Positions 36,143-45,290 are shown, counted from the stretch's first letter. The stretch: 64,000 bases of DNA from Gemmatimonadota bacterium (GCA_018672475.1 JABHFS010000189.1:1-64000); one strand, 5' to 3'. Numbers and translations are program-made. The notes: generated by a model from the letters alone, not told the origin.

Positions 36143-37621
36143 ATGCCAAAAGAAAAACCGCATGTCCTGCTGATCACCACCGACCACTGGTCCGCCCCCC
36201 TCCTAGGCGAAGCCCAACACCCCTCGATCCTCACACCAACTCTGGATACCCTCGCCCGCAGCGGCACCCGCTTCACCAACGCCTATAGCGAATGCCCCGT
36301 CTGCATTCCCGCACGTCGCACCCTGATGACCGGCACCACCCCGCGTACACACGGCGACCGCGTCTTCAAAACCACCGAGCCGATGCCCAACGTGCCAACC
36401 ATGGCGCAGACCTTCCGCAACGCCGGTTACCAAGCCTACGCCGTCGGCAAGCTGCACGTCTACCCGCAGCGCGACCGCATAGGCTTTGACGACGTGCTCC
36501 TCGACGAAGAAGGTCGCCCGCACTTGGGCGCTGTCGACGACTACGACCTCTTCTTGTCCGACAAGGGCCACCCCGGCGAGGGTTTCGCGCACGGCATGAG
36601 CAATAACGAATATTCTTTCCGCCCCTGGCATCTGCCCGAAGAATGCCATACCACCACCTGGGCGACCCGACAGATGAGCCGGATGATCCAGCGCCGCGAC
36701 CCAACAAAACCCGGCTTCTGGTTTCTCTCCTTCAGACACCCGCACCCCCCTTTAGTACCATTACAGAGCTATCTCGATCTCTACCGCGATATCGACATCG
36801 ACGCACCGCACAACAGCGATTGGTCGCGTGCCTTCGACGAGTTGCCCTATGCACTCAAGGTAAACCAAGGCTCTAATGCGCCTCTCAAAGGCGAGGAAAT
36901 CCTGCGCATCCGCCGCGCCTTCTACGCGCTCTGCACACAGATTGATCACCAGTTGCGCTTAGTCATCGGCACTCTGCGCGAAGAAGGCCTGCTCGACAAT
37001 ACCATTATTTGCTTTACCGCCGACCACGGCGATATGCTCGGCAACCACGGTCTGTGGGCCAAACGACTCTATTACGAGCACGCGGCCAATGTGCCGATGA
37101 TCCTGCTCGGCGGCGAGGATAACAGGGTACCACACCATACCATCGATGACCGCCTCGTCGGCTGGCAGGATGTGATGCCGACGCTACTTGATCTGGCCGG
37201 CGTCGACATTCCCGATACGGTTGAGGGCCAATCGATGCTCAGCGAAAAACGGCGGCACTACCTCTACGGCGAGTGCGGCGAAAACGCCACCGCCTGCCGC
37301 ATGATCCGCGAGGGCCGCCACAAGCTGATCTACTATCCGGTCGGCAACCGCTGCCAGCTCTTCGATATCGAAAACGACCCGCGCGAATTGCACGATCTGG
37401 CCGGCGCAGAATCTCATGCCGATACGCTCGCCCATATGAGCATGCATCTTATGAGCAACCTCTACGGCGGCGACGAAGCCTGGGTGCAAGACGGTCAGCT
37501 CGTCGGCCTGCCGGACCAAGAATGGTCGCCCAGCGCCAATCGCAACCTCTCCGGCGTGCGCGGCCTCCACTATCCTACGCCACCGCAAATCAATGCAGAC
37601 AAGGTCTCCGGCCTCCCATGA
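36143..37621 (+). CDS. Arylsulfatase-family enzyme
   Basis: The 492-residue sulfatase has an N-terminal TTDHW metal-site segment, the modification motif C54-I-P-A-R58 whose cysteine must become formylglycine, FLSFRHPHPP, and the second metal-site FTADHGDMLGNHGLW. No signal peptide is seen, suggesting a cytoplasmic enzyme. Sulfatases remove sulfate esters from glycans or small molecules. The stop codon overlaps the next sulfatase start (ATGA), so they are coupled and probably act on the same or consecutive substrates. Confidence 0.9.
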   Translation: MPKEKPHVLLITTDHWSAPLLGEAQHPSILTPTLDTLARSGTRFTNAYSECPVCIPARRTLMTGTTPRTHGDRVFKTTEPMPNVPTMAQTFRNAGYQAYAVGKLHVYPQRDRIGFDDVLLDEEGRPHLGAVDDYDLFLSDKGHPGEGFAHGMSNNEYSFRPWHLPEECHTTTWATRQMSRMIQRRDPTKPGFWFLSFRHPHPPLVPLQSYLDLYRDIDIDAPHNSDWSRAFDELPYALKVNQGSNAPLKGEEILRIRRAFYALCTQIDHQLRLVIGTLREEGLLDNTIICFTADHGDMLGNHGLWAKRLYYEHAANVPMILLGGEDNRVPHHTIDDRLVGWQDVMPTLLDLAGVDIPDTVEGQSMLSEKRRHYLYGECGENATACRMIREGRHKLIYYPVGNRCQLFDIENDPRELHDLAGAESHADTLAHMSMHLMSNLYGGDEAWVQDGQLVGLPDQEWSPSANRNLSGVRGLHYPTPPQINADKVSGLP

Positions 37622-39063
37622 AACCACAAAATTTTCTCTTCATTCTATCCGACCAACACCATCGCATGGCCAGCGGCGCCTATGGCCACCCGGTGGTGCA
37701 AACGCCACACTTGGATGCGCTTGCCGCGCGCGGCACCCGCTTCCAAAATGCCTATACCAACTGCCCGATCTGTGTCCCGGCCCGCGCCTCTTTGGCCACC
37801 GGCCGCTACGTGCACCAGATCGGCTATTGGGACAATGGCCACCCCTACGATGGCGCGATCCCCTCCTGGCACCAGCGCCTGCGCGAGCAGGATTTCCGCT
37901 GTGACTCAATCGGCAAGCTGCACTACAAAGGCCAGGGCACCGATCACGGCTTTAGCGACGAAGTCGAACCGTTACACGTAGTCGACGGCACCGGCGACGT
38001 GCTCGGCTGCATCCGCGACAACCCCCCCTTCCGCGACAAACACGATGAGTTAGCAAAGGGCGGCCCCGGCGACTCGACCTATCTGCAATACGATGCCCGC
38101 TGCAGCGAGCACGCCTTGCGCTGGCTCGCCGAGCACAAGGACGACGAAAAACCCTGGGCCGTCTTCCTCAACTTCGTCTGCCCGCACCCGCCCTATATCG
38201 CACCGCCCGAGATCTACGAGCAATACGCCCCCGAAGACGTGCCGCTACCGCCGCAATGGACGCCAAACACCTGGCCCGACCATCCAGCGATGGATTACTT
38301 TCGCCGCTTTTTCGGCTTTACCGATGGGCTAGACGAGGAAACGGTCCGCCGCGTCACTGCCGCCTACTACGGCACCACCACCTATCTCGACCAGCAGATC
38401 GGCAAAGTGCTCGGCGCGTTGGAGAACAATGACCTGACCGATAGCACCCGCGTGCTCTATAGCTCCGACCACGGCGAATGCCTCGGCGCGCGTGGCCTTT
38501 TCGGCAAGTTTACGCTCTACGATGAAGCGGCTGCCGTACCGATGATCATCGCCGGGCCGGATGTGCCGGTGGGAAAAGTGGTGCAGACGCCGGTTTCGCT
38601 GGTCGACAGCTTCCCGACCGCGCTCGAATGTGTTGGCGCGGAGCACACCGACGAAGATCTGCCCGGCCGCTCGCTCTGGCAGATCGCGCAAGAAGACGAT
38701 CAGCAGCGCACCGTCTTTAGCGAGTATCACGCCCTGGGTACCGAGCACGCTACATATATGCTCAGGAATGCGCGCTACAAATACAATTACTATGTCGGAA
38801 AAACACCACAACTATTTGATTTAGAAGAAGATCCGAACGAACTGAGCGATTTGTCTGGAGAGGCCTCACATAGGAGCATGCTCCGCGACTTCGAAGCACA
38901 ATTGCGGATACTACTCGACCCCGAAGCCAGCGATGAGCAGGCGCTCGCCAGCCAGCGAGCTATCGTCAAAGAAGCCGGTGGCACCGAGGCGGTCATCAAA
39001 CGCGGCGCTTTTGACCACTCGCCGACACCGGGGGAGAAAGCGGCGTTTAGACCGCATAGCTAA
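37618..39063 (+). CDS. Arylsulfatase-family enzyme
   Basis: The 481-residue protein starts at ATG 37618 inside the previous stop (ATGA overlap). It has ILSDQHHR, the modification motif C52-V-P-A-R56, FVCPHPPYIAPPEI, and the metal-site YSSDHGECLGARGLFGK. It lacks a signal peptide. It is clearly similar to the preceding gene in layout but not a recent duplicate. Both need a formylglycine-generating enzyme, which I do not find intact in this window. A terminator hairpin follows at 39172. Confidence 0.9.
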   Translation: MKPQNFLFILSDQHHRMASGAYGHPVVQTPHLDALAARGTRFQNAYTNCPICVPARASLATGRYVHQIGYWDNGHPYDGAIPSWHQRLREQDFRCDSIGKLHYKGQGTDHGFSDEVEPLHVVDGTGDVLGCIRDNPPFRDKHDELAKGGPGDSTYLQYDARCSEHALRWLAEHKDDEKPWAVFLNFVCPHPPYIAPPEIYEQYAPEDVPLPPQWTPNTWPDHPAMDYFRRFFGFTDGLDEETVRRVTAAYYGTTTYLDQQIGKVLGALENNDLTDSTRVLYSSDHGECLGARGLFGKFTLYDEAAAVPMIIAGPDVPVGKVVQTPVSLVDSFPTALECVGAEHTDEDLPGRSLWQIAQEDDQQRTVFSEYHALGTEHATYMLRNARYKYNYYVGKTPQLFDLEEDPNELSDLSGEASHRSMLRDFEAQLRILLDPEASDEQALASQRAIVKEAGGTEAVIKRGAFDHSPTPGEKAAFRPHS

Positions 39064-39171
39064 ACGGATGTTGCACTATCACAAACCGAGTCGAACTTTG
39101 CTGGGTTGTTTACAGGACGAAGTTATTATTCGGGAGGATATTGCCGAGTCGACAAATACAGAAATAGAAAG

Positions 39172-39210
39172 GTTCGGCCGTGATAATACATCGGCCGAGC
39201 CTTTTGTTTA
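39172..39210. terminator. Bidirectional rho-independent terminator
   Basis: GGTTCGGCCG (39172-39181) pairs with 39193-39202 with one G-U pair and an 11-base loop. TTTTGTTT follows on the plus strand, and on the minus strand the stem is followed by a T-rich tail, so it can end both the sulfatase operon and the convergent coiled-coil gene. Confidence 0.8.
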
Positions 39211-39229
39211 TGCTTCGGTCTTCAATCTA

Positions 39230-39631
39230 TCAAGGCGTCAGCGCCGACGCTACGACCAACATACCGACGCCAACCGAACTGGTGAGGACCCCGTTGAGCC
39301 GCGACTCGAAACGCTGAGCTACTTCGGCTAAATCCTGACGGGCCTCTTGCCGCGCTGCGCCGATTTCGAGACGTACACTAGCAAACTCCTGAGCAGACTC
39401 CTGAGCAGACTCCTGACGCACATTCTCGAATTCTTGCCGCGTCTCCCTGCAAAAATCGTTCAGATCCTGGCGCACATTCTCGAACTCTTGCCGTACTTCG
39501 CCGAAATCCTAGCGCGTCTCTTTGCGGAAATCACCCAGGTCATGGCGCAAGTCCTGCACATCTTCGCGCAAAAAAGAAATCACCAGTGGATACTCTTCTG
39601 GAGTCGCTGTGGGCTTTTTAGGTTCGTTCAT
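39230..39631 (-). pseudogene. Coiled-coil/TM protein interrupted by an amber codon
   Basis: Reading from ATG 39631 (GAAGGA ribosome site upstream) gives MNEPKKPTATPEEY, then a heptad-like coiled coil. Codon 41 is TAG (39509-39511); the flanking repeats (RKETR and RQEFENVRQ) strongly suggest that it was CAG. Beyond it the frame stays open for 92 codons, with repeats of RQEFENVRQ and QESAQES and ends in a transmembrane helix (VGVGMLVVASALTP). The family is a small coiled-coil membrane protein of unknown role. It could be a one-base pseudogene or use readthrough. Confidence 0.65.
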
Positions 39632-39810
39632 AATTAGTTCCTTCGTGGAATATACATTGCCAACACTTCGCAACCAAGCACTGGCAACTCCCGTGCCAAT
39701 ATGCCACTACCTCTGGTAGCAATACGCTTATCTCTCACGGTTCGTCCCCTTCCCTTCATACGACCGTAACCTATTTGCCCAGGTTCACCCGCGTTCCGTT
39801 ATTCTGAACC

Positions 39811-41109
39811 ATGCCCGAAACCGCCGGTGACACAACAACCGAAGAAGAATCACCTTCCCAAGCATCGCGCCGCAAAAGCCAGTCGCGGCTGATCGCCATC
39901 GCCGTCTCCGGCTCGACCAACAACGCCCTGCTCACCTCCATTGTCCCGCTCTTCTTGCTCTCGTTGGGCGCCTCGCCCTTTGTCATCGGTATAGCCGCCA
40001 CTAGCAACCATATACAGAAGATGGGCCGCGTCGTCGGTTTGCAATTTATGCACCGCACCGGCAAAGCTGGATTATTTTTCTGGGGTCGGCTCGGCTCGCT
40101 GCCCGCCGGGATCGCGTTGGCGCTATTGGCCTATCAGGGCGGTGCTGGCGTTTGGGCCGCGTGGATCGGTCTAGCGGTTTTTACTATCCGCGGCACGGTG
40201 CAGCAAATGGGCAATACTGCCTGGTGGCCCTTGGTCCAAGACAACACCGCCAGCGGTGGCATAGGCTCCTTCCTCACACGTATGCGCCTGCAACAACGCC
40301 TGCTCGAACTGGTCTTGCCGCTCTTGGTAGGCTGGTATCTCGGCTCACAGCCCACAGCCAACCACTTCGCCCTACCCTTCGCGCTGGCGCTCTTTTCAAC
40401 CTTTGCCGGCGCATTCCTCGCGCGCGGTGTCGCCGAAAAGGCACAGCCTGTAATCAATGAGGGCTTGCTCCCGCGCCTGCGCCAGGTCATCGCCGAACCG
40501 CCCATGCGCGCCTATGCCTTTTTCATTATGGCCCGCACCGCCGTGCTCTCGGCTACTTTCCCGCTCTGGGTCGTCGCCCTTACAGACTGGGGTTTGCCCG
40601 TAAGTTATTTCGTCTGGATGACACCGGTGCAAGCCTTGGGTTATATGGCCGGGCTACACGGTTGGGGGCGGATGGTCGACCGCCACGGCAGCCGCGGTGT
40701 GCTGACCATCACCTTGATCCTGCAAGCAGCAATGGCCCCGGCCTGGCTCTTTTTGCCCTCCGGTCTCCCGTGGATCACGCTGTGGGCGAGTACAATCTAC
40801 TTTCTCTGGGGTGCGTTGGACGGCGGTCATCAAATGGGCCAGTCACGGGCGATGCTCGATGCCGTTTCCAAAGAATACCAGGCCGAAGGTTTTGCCATCG
40901 CTATTTACGCCTCGGCGCTGGGCGGCTTCGTCGGCGGCATCACCGGTGGCTCCCTCTTCCAGTGGGCACCGGCACTAGCCGGTGCAAGAGGCCCCCTCTT
41001 TTATCTGACAGCCGCGCAACTCACTTTTGTCGCCACCTGGCTCTTGAGCAAGCGGCTAGCTGGCTATCGCGAACAGACTTCGGTGCGCTGTTTATTGCGA
41101 CTGCGCTAG
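39811..41109 (+). CDS. Major facilitator superfamily transporter
   Basis: The 432-residue protein has a polar N-terminal tail of about 30 residues and then about 12 hydrophobic segments, for example LLTSIVPLFLLSLGASPFVIGIA and LYALVPPF-like C-terminal helices. GRMVDRHGSRG is the internal MFS-type cytoplasmic loop. Cargo unknown. It is unrelated to the MFS at 24 kb at the level I can see. It starts at ATG 39811 without a strong ribosome site; rnd follows 79 bases later. Confidence 0.83.
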   Translation: MPETAGDTTTEEESPSQASRRKSQSRLIAIAVSGSTNNALLTSIVPLFLLSLGASPFVIGIAATSNHIQKMGRVVGLQFMHRTGKAGLFFWGRLGSLPAGIALALLAYQGGAGVWAAWIGLAVFTIRGTVQQMGNTAWWPLVQDNTASGGIGSFLTRMRLQQRLLELVLPLLVGWYLGSQPTANHFALPFALALFSTFAGAFLARGVAEKAQPVINEGLLPRLRQVIAEPPMRAYAFFIMARTAVLSATFPLWVVALTDWGLPVSYFVWMTPVQALGYMAGLHGWGRMVDRHGSRGVLTITLILQAAMAPAWLFLPSGLPWITLWASTIYFLWGALDGGHQMGQSRAMLDAVSKEYQAEGFAIAIYASALGGFVGGITGGSLFQWAPALAGARGPLFYLTAAQLTFVATWLLSKRLAGYREQTSVRCLLRLR

Positions 41110-41188
41110 ACCTTGCTGTCACCGGACCCTTACCATATTTTCTATAGGCCGCGTATGAGCCTTATTCCTTGAGACTTCCGCTGGACAT

Positions 41189-42298
41189 ATGATCGATACC
41201 CCACAGGCGCTCGCCGAACTCGTCGAACGCGCCCTGCAGAAAACTTGTGTCGCCGTCGACACCGAATTCGTCTGGAACCGCACCTATTATCCCAAGTTGG
41301 GTGTGGTGCAACTCGCGCTCGCCAGCGACGACTGCCACTTGATCGACACGGTGGCAATTGAAGACCTCTCACCACTGGCCCCCCTACTCGAACACCCGGA
41401 TATTGTGCTCATCTTGCACGACGCCGTGCAAGATTTGACCATTCTGCGCCAAACTACCGGCGCCTTTCCGCTCAATATCTTCGACACCCGTTGCGCCGCC
41501 GGCCTCGCCAATATGAGCTCGACCAGCTCGCTGGCCGAATTGCTGGAAAATACGATCGGCGTATCCCTCGACAAGACCGAGACGCGCACCGATTGGGTAC
41601 AGCGACCGCTCTCCGAGGAACAGTTGGCCTACGCCATCGACGATGTCTGTTATATGCACGAAGTCCGCGACGTATTGATCAAACGCGTCGAGGAGATTGG
41701 CCGCAGCGAATGGCTGGCCGAAGAGTTGGCGACCTACGACAAGCCAAGCCTTTACGAAGACCGGGACCCGCGCGAGCAATATCAGCGGGTCAAGGGCGCC
41801 GGCCGCGCCTCCCCCCGCGAATTCGCCGTCTTGCGCGAGGTAGCCGCCTGGCGAGAACACGAGGCACGCCGCCGCGACCGCCCGCGCAGCCATGTACTCA
41901 CCGACGAAACACTGGTCTTCCTGGCCCGGCGCAAACCGCAAGCCATAGAAGACTTGGCGCAAACCCGCGGAATTAACGCACCACGCGACGGCGAGCGCAT
42001 CCTCGAAAAAATTCGCATTGGCCTGGAAATTCCCGACGACGAGTGCCCGCGCCGCCCGCGCCGCAAACGCTACGATGAAGACGTCATTGAGCGCAAACTC
42101 TCCGAATCGATAGACCACTTGCGCAAGCGAAGCAGCGAGGCACAAATCGACGCGCCTTTCGTCGCCGCCCGCGCCGAGGTCCGCAGCCTCGTCCTCGACG
42201 CCGAAGACGCCGCACCGGAAGCCCATCGCCTGCTGCGCGGATGGCGACGCGACTTAGTCGGCGCGGATCTGCACGGCATCGCCACGCGTGCCGAATAG
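41189..42298 (+). CDS. rnd: Ribonuclease D
   Basis: The 369-residue exonuclease trims the 3' ends of tRNA precursors. The DEDD catalytic core is present with VAVDTEFVWNRTYYPKLGVVQLA (exo I), LILHDAVQDL (exo II) and LAYAIDDVCYMHEVRDVL (exo III with the tyrosine). The C-terminal half has HRDC-like helices (LVFLARRKPQAIEDLAQTRG). The protein is somewhat shorter than E. coli RNase D (375), within the usual range. The gene is single between MFS and mscS genes. Confidence 0.92.
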   Translation: MIDTPQALAELVERALQKTCVAVDTEFVWNRTYYPKLGVVQLALASDDCHLIDTVAIEDLSPLAPLLEHPDIVLILHDAVQDLTILRQTTGAFPLNIFDTRCAAGLANMSSTSSLAELLENTIGVSLDKTETRTDWVQRPLSEEQLAYAIDDVCYMHEVRDVLIKRVEEIGRSEWLAEELATYDKPSLYEDRDPREQYQRVKGAGRASPREFAVLREVAAWREHEARRRDRPRSHVLTDETLVFLARRKPQAIEDLAQTRGINAPRDGERILEKIRIGLEIPDDECPRRPRRKRYDEDVIERKLSESIDHLRKRSSEAQIDAPFVAARAEVRSLVLDAEDAAPEAHRLLRGWRRDLVGADLHGIATRAE

Positions 42299-42403
42299 TG
42301 TGCCTGCGTCCGCATCATTCCGGCAAAAAGTAACGCTGAATTAGCCAATGACCTGCTTTAAAGGCTATCTTAGGTAGATACCACTTTCCCTGCAGATAAC
42401 TCC

Positions 42404-43654
42404 ATGCTCAATATACTGCAACAAATCCTGCTCGAATTGGGCCTCGGCGAAGACTTCGCCGCGACCGGCGCCCGGACCGGCGTTTCGATCCTGGTCGCCC
42501 TGGCCGCCCTGATCGCCCACCGCCTGGCCAGAGGCCCCGTCCTGCGCACCATCGACTCGCTCATCCGCCGCACCAACACCGATTGGGACGACGCCCTAAT
42601 CGAGCGCCGGGTCCTGCACCGCTTGGCCCATCTGGTGCCCGGCCTGGTTATCTATCGTCTGGCGCCACTGGCCCTGGTCGGCCATGCCCGATTGCAAGAA
42701 ATAGCCGATACCGGGGTCCAGATCTATCTGGTGCTCACCAGCATGCTGGTCATCGACGCCTTGATGAGCACAACCGTCGACATCTACCGCAGCACCAAGA
42801 CCTCGCGCGAAATATCAATCAAAGGCCTGATACAGTTTCTAAAGGTCATCCTCTACTTTCTCTGCGGCGTATTCGTCGTCTCGGTACTGCTCGGCAAATC
42901 GCCGTTCTACCTGCTCAGCGGCCTAACGGCGCTGACGGCGGTACTACTACTGATCTTCCGCGACGCGATCCTCGGCCTAGTCGCCGGCATCCAACTTTCG
43001 GTCAACCGCATGGTCGCGCGCGGCGACTGGATCGAAATGCCCAAATACGGCGCCGACGGCGATGTGCTCGACGTGACGCTGACGACGGTCAAGGTGCAAA
43101 ACTGGGATAAGACCATCACCACCATCCCCACCTATTCCCTGATCAGCGAATCGTTCAAAAACTGGCGCGGGATGCAGGATTCGGGCGGCCGGCGGATCAA
43201 GCGTTCGGTACATATCGATATCAGCACCGTCAAATTCTTGGACGAGCAGATGATCGAGCGTTTTGGCAAAATCCAGTATATCACCGACCATATCGAACAC
43301 AAAAAACAAGAATTGGCCGAATACAACGAACTCAACCAAGTCGACCTATCTCATTTGGCCAATGGCCGGCGCATGACCAATGTCGGCACCTTCCGCGCCT
43401 ATGTGGAAGCCTATCTGAAAAACCACCCGCAGATCAGCCAAGAAATGACCTTTCTCGTACGGCAATTGGCCCCCACCCCCAAGGGGTTGCCTATCGAGAT
43501 CTACGTCTTTTGCAAAGACAAGGTCTGGGCCAATTACGAAGCGATTCAGGGCGATATTTTTGACCATATACTCGCCATCATACCCATTTTCGATCTGCAG
43601 GCTTTCCAGGAGCCTGCGGGCAAAGACTTCCGCGGATTAAACCCAGCCGACTAG
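42404..43654 (+). CDS. Mechanosensitive ion channel of the MscS family (YbdG-like)
   Basis: The 416-residue protein has N-terminal hydrophobic helices, a pore-lining glycine/alanine helix (LLIFRDAILGLVAGIQLSVNRMVARGDWIEM) and a cytoplasmic beta-domain (DGDVLDVTLTTVKVQNWDKTITTIPTYSLI), which define MscS channels. Length and the C-terminal region resemble YbdG/YnaI-type members. It releases solutes on osmotic downshock. ATG 42404. Confidence 0.88.
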   Translation: MLNILQQILLELGLGEDFAATGARTGVSILVALAALIAHRLARGPVLRTIDSLIRRTNTDWDDALIERRVLHRLAHLVPGLVIYRLAPLALVGHARLQEIADTGVQIYLVLTSMLVIDALMSTTVDIYRSTKTSREISIKGLIQFLKVILYFLCGVFVVSVLLGKSPFYLLSGLTALTAVLLLIFRDAILGLVAGIQLSVNRMVARGDWIEMPKYGADGDVLDVTLTTVKVQNWDKTITTIPTYSLISESFKNWRGMQDSGGRRIKRSVHIDISTVKFLDEQMIERFGKIQYITDHIEHKKQELAEYNELNQVDLSHLANGRRMTNVGTFRAYVEAYLKNHPQISQEMTFLVRQLAPTPKGLPIEIYVFCKDKVWANYEAIQGDIFDHILAIIPIFDLQAFQEPAGKDFRGLNPAD

Positions 43655-43753
43655 CTCAATTTCTTGGTCTTTCAATTTAAGCTATCGTCTAATTTCGCAT
43701 TATATTATCCCAAGAGCATCTAATTGCACGCATCGACAGATAAGGACACAAGC

Positions 43754-43767
43754 GGTCAAATATGACC
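43754..43767 (+). promoter_or_regulatory. Candidate operator dyad for the HTH-MNT/HEPN pair
   Basis: The perfect inverted repeat GGTCA-AATA-TGACC lies 8 bases upstream of the -35 box. A second dyad, ATTGT-N12-ACAAT (43771-43775 and 43788-43792), overlaps the promoter. Either could be bound by the HTH domain of the first gene for autoregulation; this is inference. Confidence 0.45.
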
Positions 43768-43774
43768 TTTATTG

Positions 43775-43804
43775 TTGACATAAACGGACAATAAGGGCTA
43801 TTAT
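43775..43804 (+). promoter_or_regulatory. Strong sigma-70-type promoter of the HTH-MNT/HEPN pair
   Basis: A consensus -35 TTGACA (43775-43780) is followed after 18 bases by TATTAT (43799-43804). The start codon is 22 bases after the -10 box, so the leader is about 15 bases long and has no clear ribosome-binding site. Confidence 0.65.
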
Positions 43805-43825
43805 AGGCTACCGCCAACCAATACT

Positions 43826-44506
43826 ATGGACGACTTACTCACCATTAAAGAAGCGGCCGCGCTGATGAAAGTCACCGACCGCACTATCCGGCGTTGGATT
43901 GCCGATGGGCGGCTCGATGCGAGCAAAATCGCCCGCACGGTGCGCATCCGCCGCGCAGCGCTTGAAGCCTTGGTGCAACCAGGTCCAGGCAAAACCCAGC
44001 ACCCGGATCATAGTCGAATCGAAGCACTCGGGACGCCTTCCCCCAGCGCCAGCAACGCGCCAGTAGCGATGCCCAAGACCCCCCACATCCCATCTGAAAA
44101 TGAGACCGGGTCACCAGTAATATCCGAGCTCCACGATAGGGTCCTACAAGCGCCCGCCCCCCAGACCTCCCCGGCCTCTCCAATCGCCGGTCAACCTCCA
44201 CTGCGGACACCACCGCCCGACCTGCAAACTATTTTATCCGCCTTGCGACAGAAGTTGCCTTTTATCCGCACCCAATACGACGTACACCTGCTCGGCGTTT
44301 TCGGCTCGTATCGCCGCGGTGAACAAACCCCCACCAGCGACCTAGAGCTGCTGGTCGCCTTCCGCGAAACACCCGGTCTGTTGAAGTATATCGAGCTCGA
44401 GCACTATCTGAGTGATCTGATCGGCGTAAAGGTCGATCTTGCAATGGGGGATGCGCTCAAAGCGCGCGTTGGGGAAAACGCCCAGCAGGAGGTCGCTTTA
44501 GTATGA
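43826..44506 (+). CDS. HTH-fused MNT-type nucleotidyltransferase (putative antitoxin)
   Basis: The 226-residue protein has an excisionase/MerR-type helix-turn-helix at residues 4-50 (TIKEAAALMKVTDRTIRRWIADGRL), a proline-rich linker at about 51-130 and a minimal nucleotidyltransferase domain at about 131-226. The MNT motif is G160-S161, then ten residues, D172-L-E174, so the usual second aspartate is glutamate; a third acidic residue is in VKVDLA. In HEPN-MNT systems the MNT protein is the antitoxin and adenylylates the HEPN toxin. The HTH suggests autoregulation. The stop overlaps the HEPN start (ATGA). Confidence 0.8.
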   Translation: MDDLLTIKEAAALMKVTDRTIRRWIADGRLDASKIARTVRIRRAALEALVQPGPGKTQHPDHSRIEALGTPSPSASNAPVAMPKTPHIPSENETGSPVISELHDRVLQAPAPQTSPASPIAGQPPLRTPPPDLQTILSALRQKLPFIRTQYDVHLLGVFGSYRRGEQTPTSDLELLVAFRETPGLLKYIELEHYLSDLIGVKVDLAMGDALKARVGENAQQEVALV

Positions 44507-44862
44507 AGCAAAGCGACAAAACAATGAGCTACCTAGACGATATGCTCAGTGCCCTAAAGCACACCGCTCGTTTTATCGAAAATATGAGCTACGAGACCTT
44601 CCGCCACGACGATAAGACTCTCTTCGCGCTAAAACACGCCCTCGGCATCGTCGGCCAGACCGCGCAAAAGATGCCACCGTCGCTTAGAGAGCAGTATCCC
44701 AATATACCTTGGCGGGAAATGGCGCGCATGCCCGATAAACTAGCCTACGATCATATCGGCGTCAGCCAGATGGTCCTCTGGCAGACGGCTCGCGTAGATT
44801 TGCCGGCGCTCGCGCCCGCACTCGACGCAATGCGCATCCGCGTCAAAGATGCCATGGGCTAA
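44503..44862 (+). CDS. HEPN-domain protein with altered catalytic motif (putative toxin partner)
   Basis: The 119-residue protein is a four-helix HEPN (DUF86/HepT-like) partner of the upstream MNT gene, with LDDMLSALKHTARFIENM, FALKHALGIVGQTAQKMP and PWREMARMPDKLAYDHIGVS. In active HepT-type toxins the last segment reads R-x4-H-x-Y. Here the aligned residues are P77, Y82 and H84, so the arginine is lost and histidine and tyrosine are exchanged. RNase activity is therefore doubtful. It starts within the MNT stop codon (ATGA), so both are coupled. Confidence 0.78.
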   Translation: MKQSDKTMSYLDDMLSALKHTARFIENMSYETFRHDDKTLFALKHALGIVGQTAQKMPPSLREQYPNIPWREMARMPDKLAYDHIGVSQMVLWQTARVDLPALAPALDAMRIRVKDAMG

Positions 44863-44981
44863 AACGAACGGACTAGGCTCACTTTAACAGGGAATAAATC
44901 CCATCCATGAATTGGGCCCTTCCTACCAGAAACGGCCCCGTGAATTTGCTCCACCTCAGCAGGGTAGAGGAATAGCCCCTT

Positions 44982-45290
44982 ATAAATAGCCGCACCGCCA
45001 CCGAAGCCGACCTCGACGCCTTGGCCCAACGATTCGACCAGTATCGCACCTTCTACGAACAACCATCAACCCCAGACGCCGCCCATGCCTTTCTCACCGA
45101 GTGATTGCAACGCCGTGCATCACATATAATCTGTGCGACCAACGGCGAACGCATCGTCGGCTTGGCCCAGCTCTACCCGAGCTTTTCTCCGGTTTCGATG
45201 CAGCCGATTTGGATTCTCAACGATCTCTTCGTCGATCCCGGTTGCCGACGCGGCGGCGCTGGCCGCTTGTGCCTGTTCGACAAGCCGGCC
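44982..45290 (+). pseudogene. GNAT acetyltransferase remnant
   Basis: The frame reads SRTATEADLDALAQRFDQYR, a GNAT N-terminus, then hits a TGA (45102-45104) in an otherwise continuous frame. It continues with ASHIICATNGERIVGLAQLY, IWILNDLFVDPGCRRGGAG, the motif V-B-A acetyl-CoA region, before similarity stops at GRLCLF just upstream of ogt. A single nonsense change plus loss of the C-terminal third make it a pseudogene. Confidence 0.75.

Noticed and set aside
39386..39416. 12-bp tandem repeat (CTCCTGAGCAGA)
   Set aside because: It encodes the QESA repeat of the coiled-coil gene; it follows from the protein and is not a separate element.
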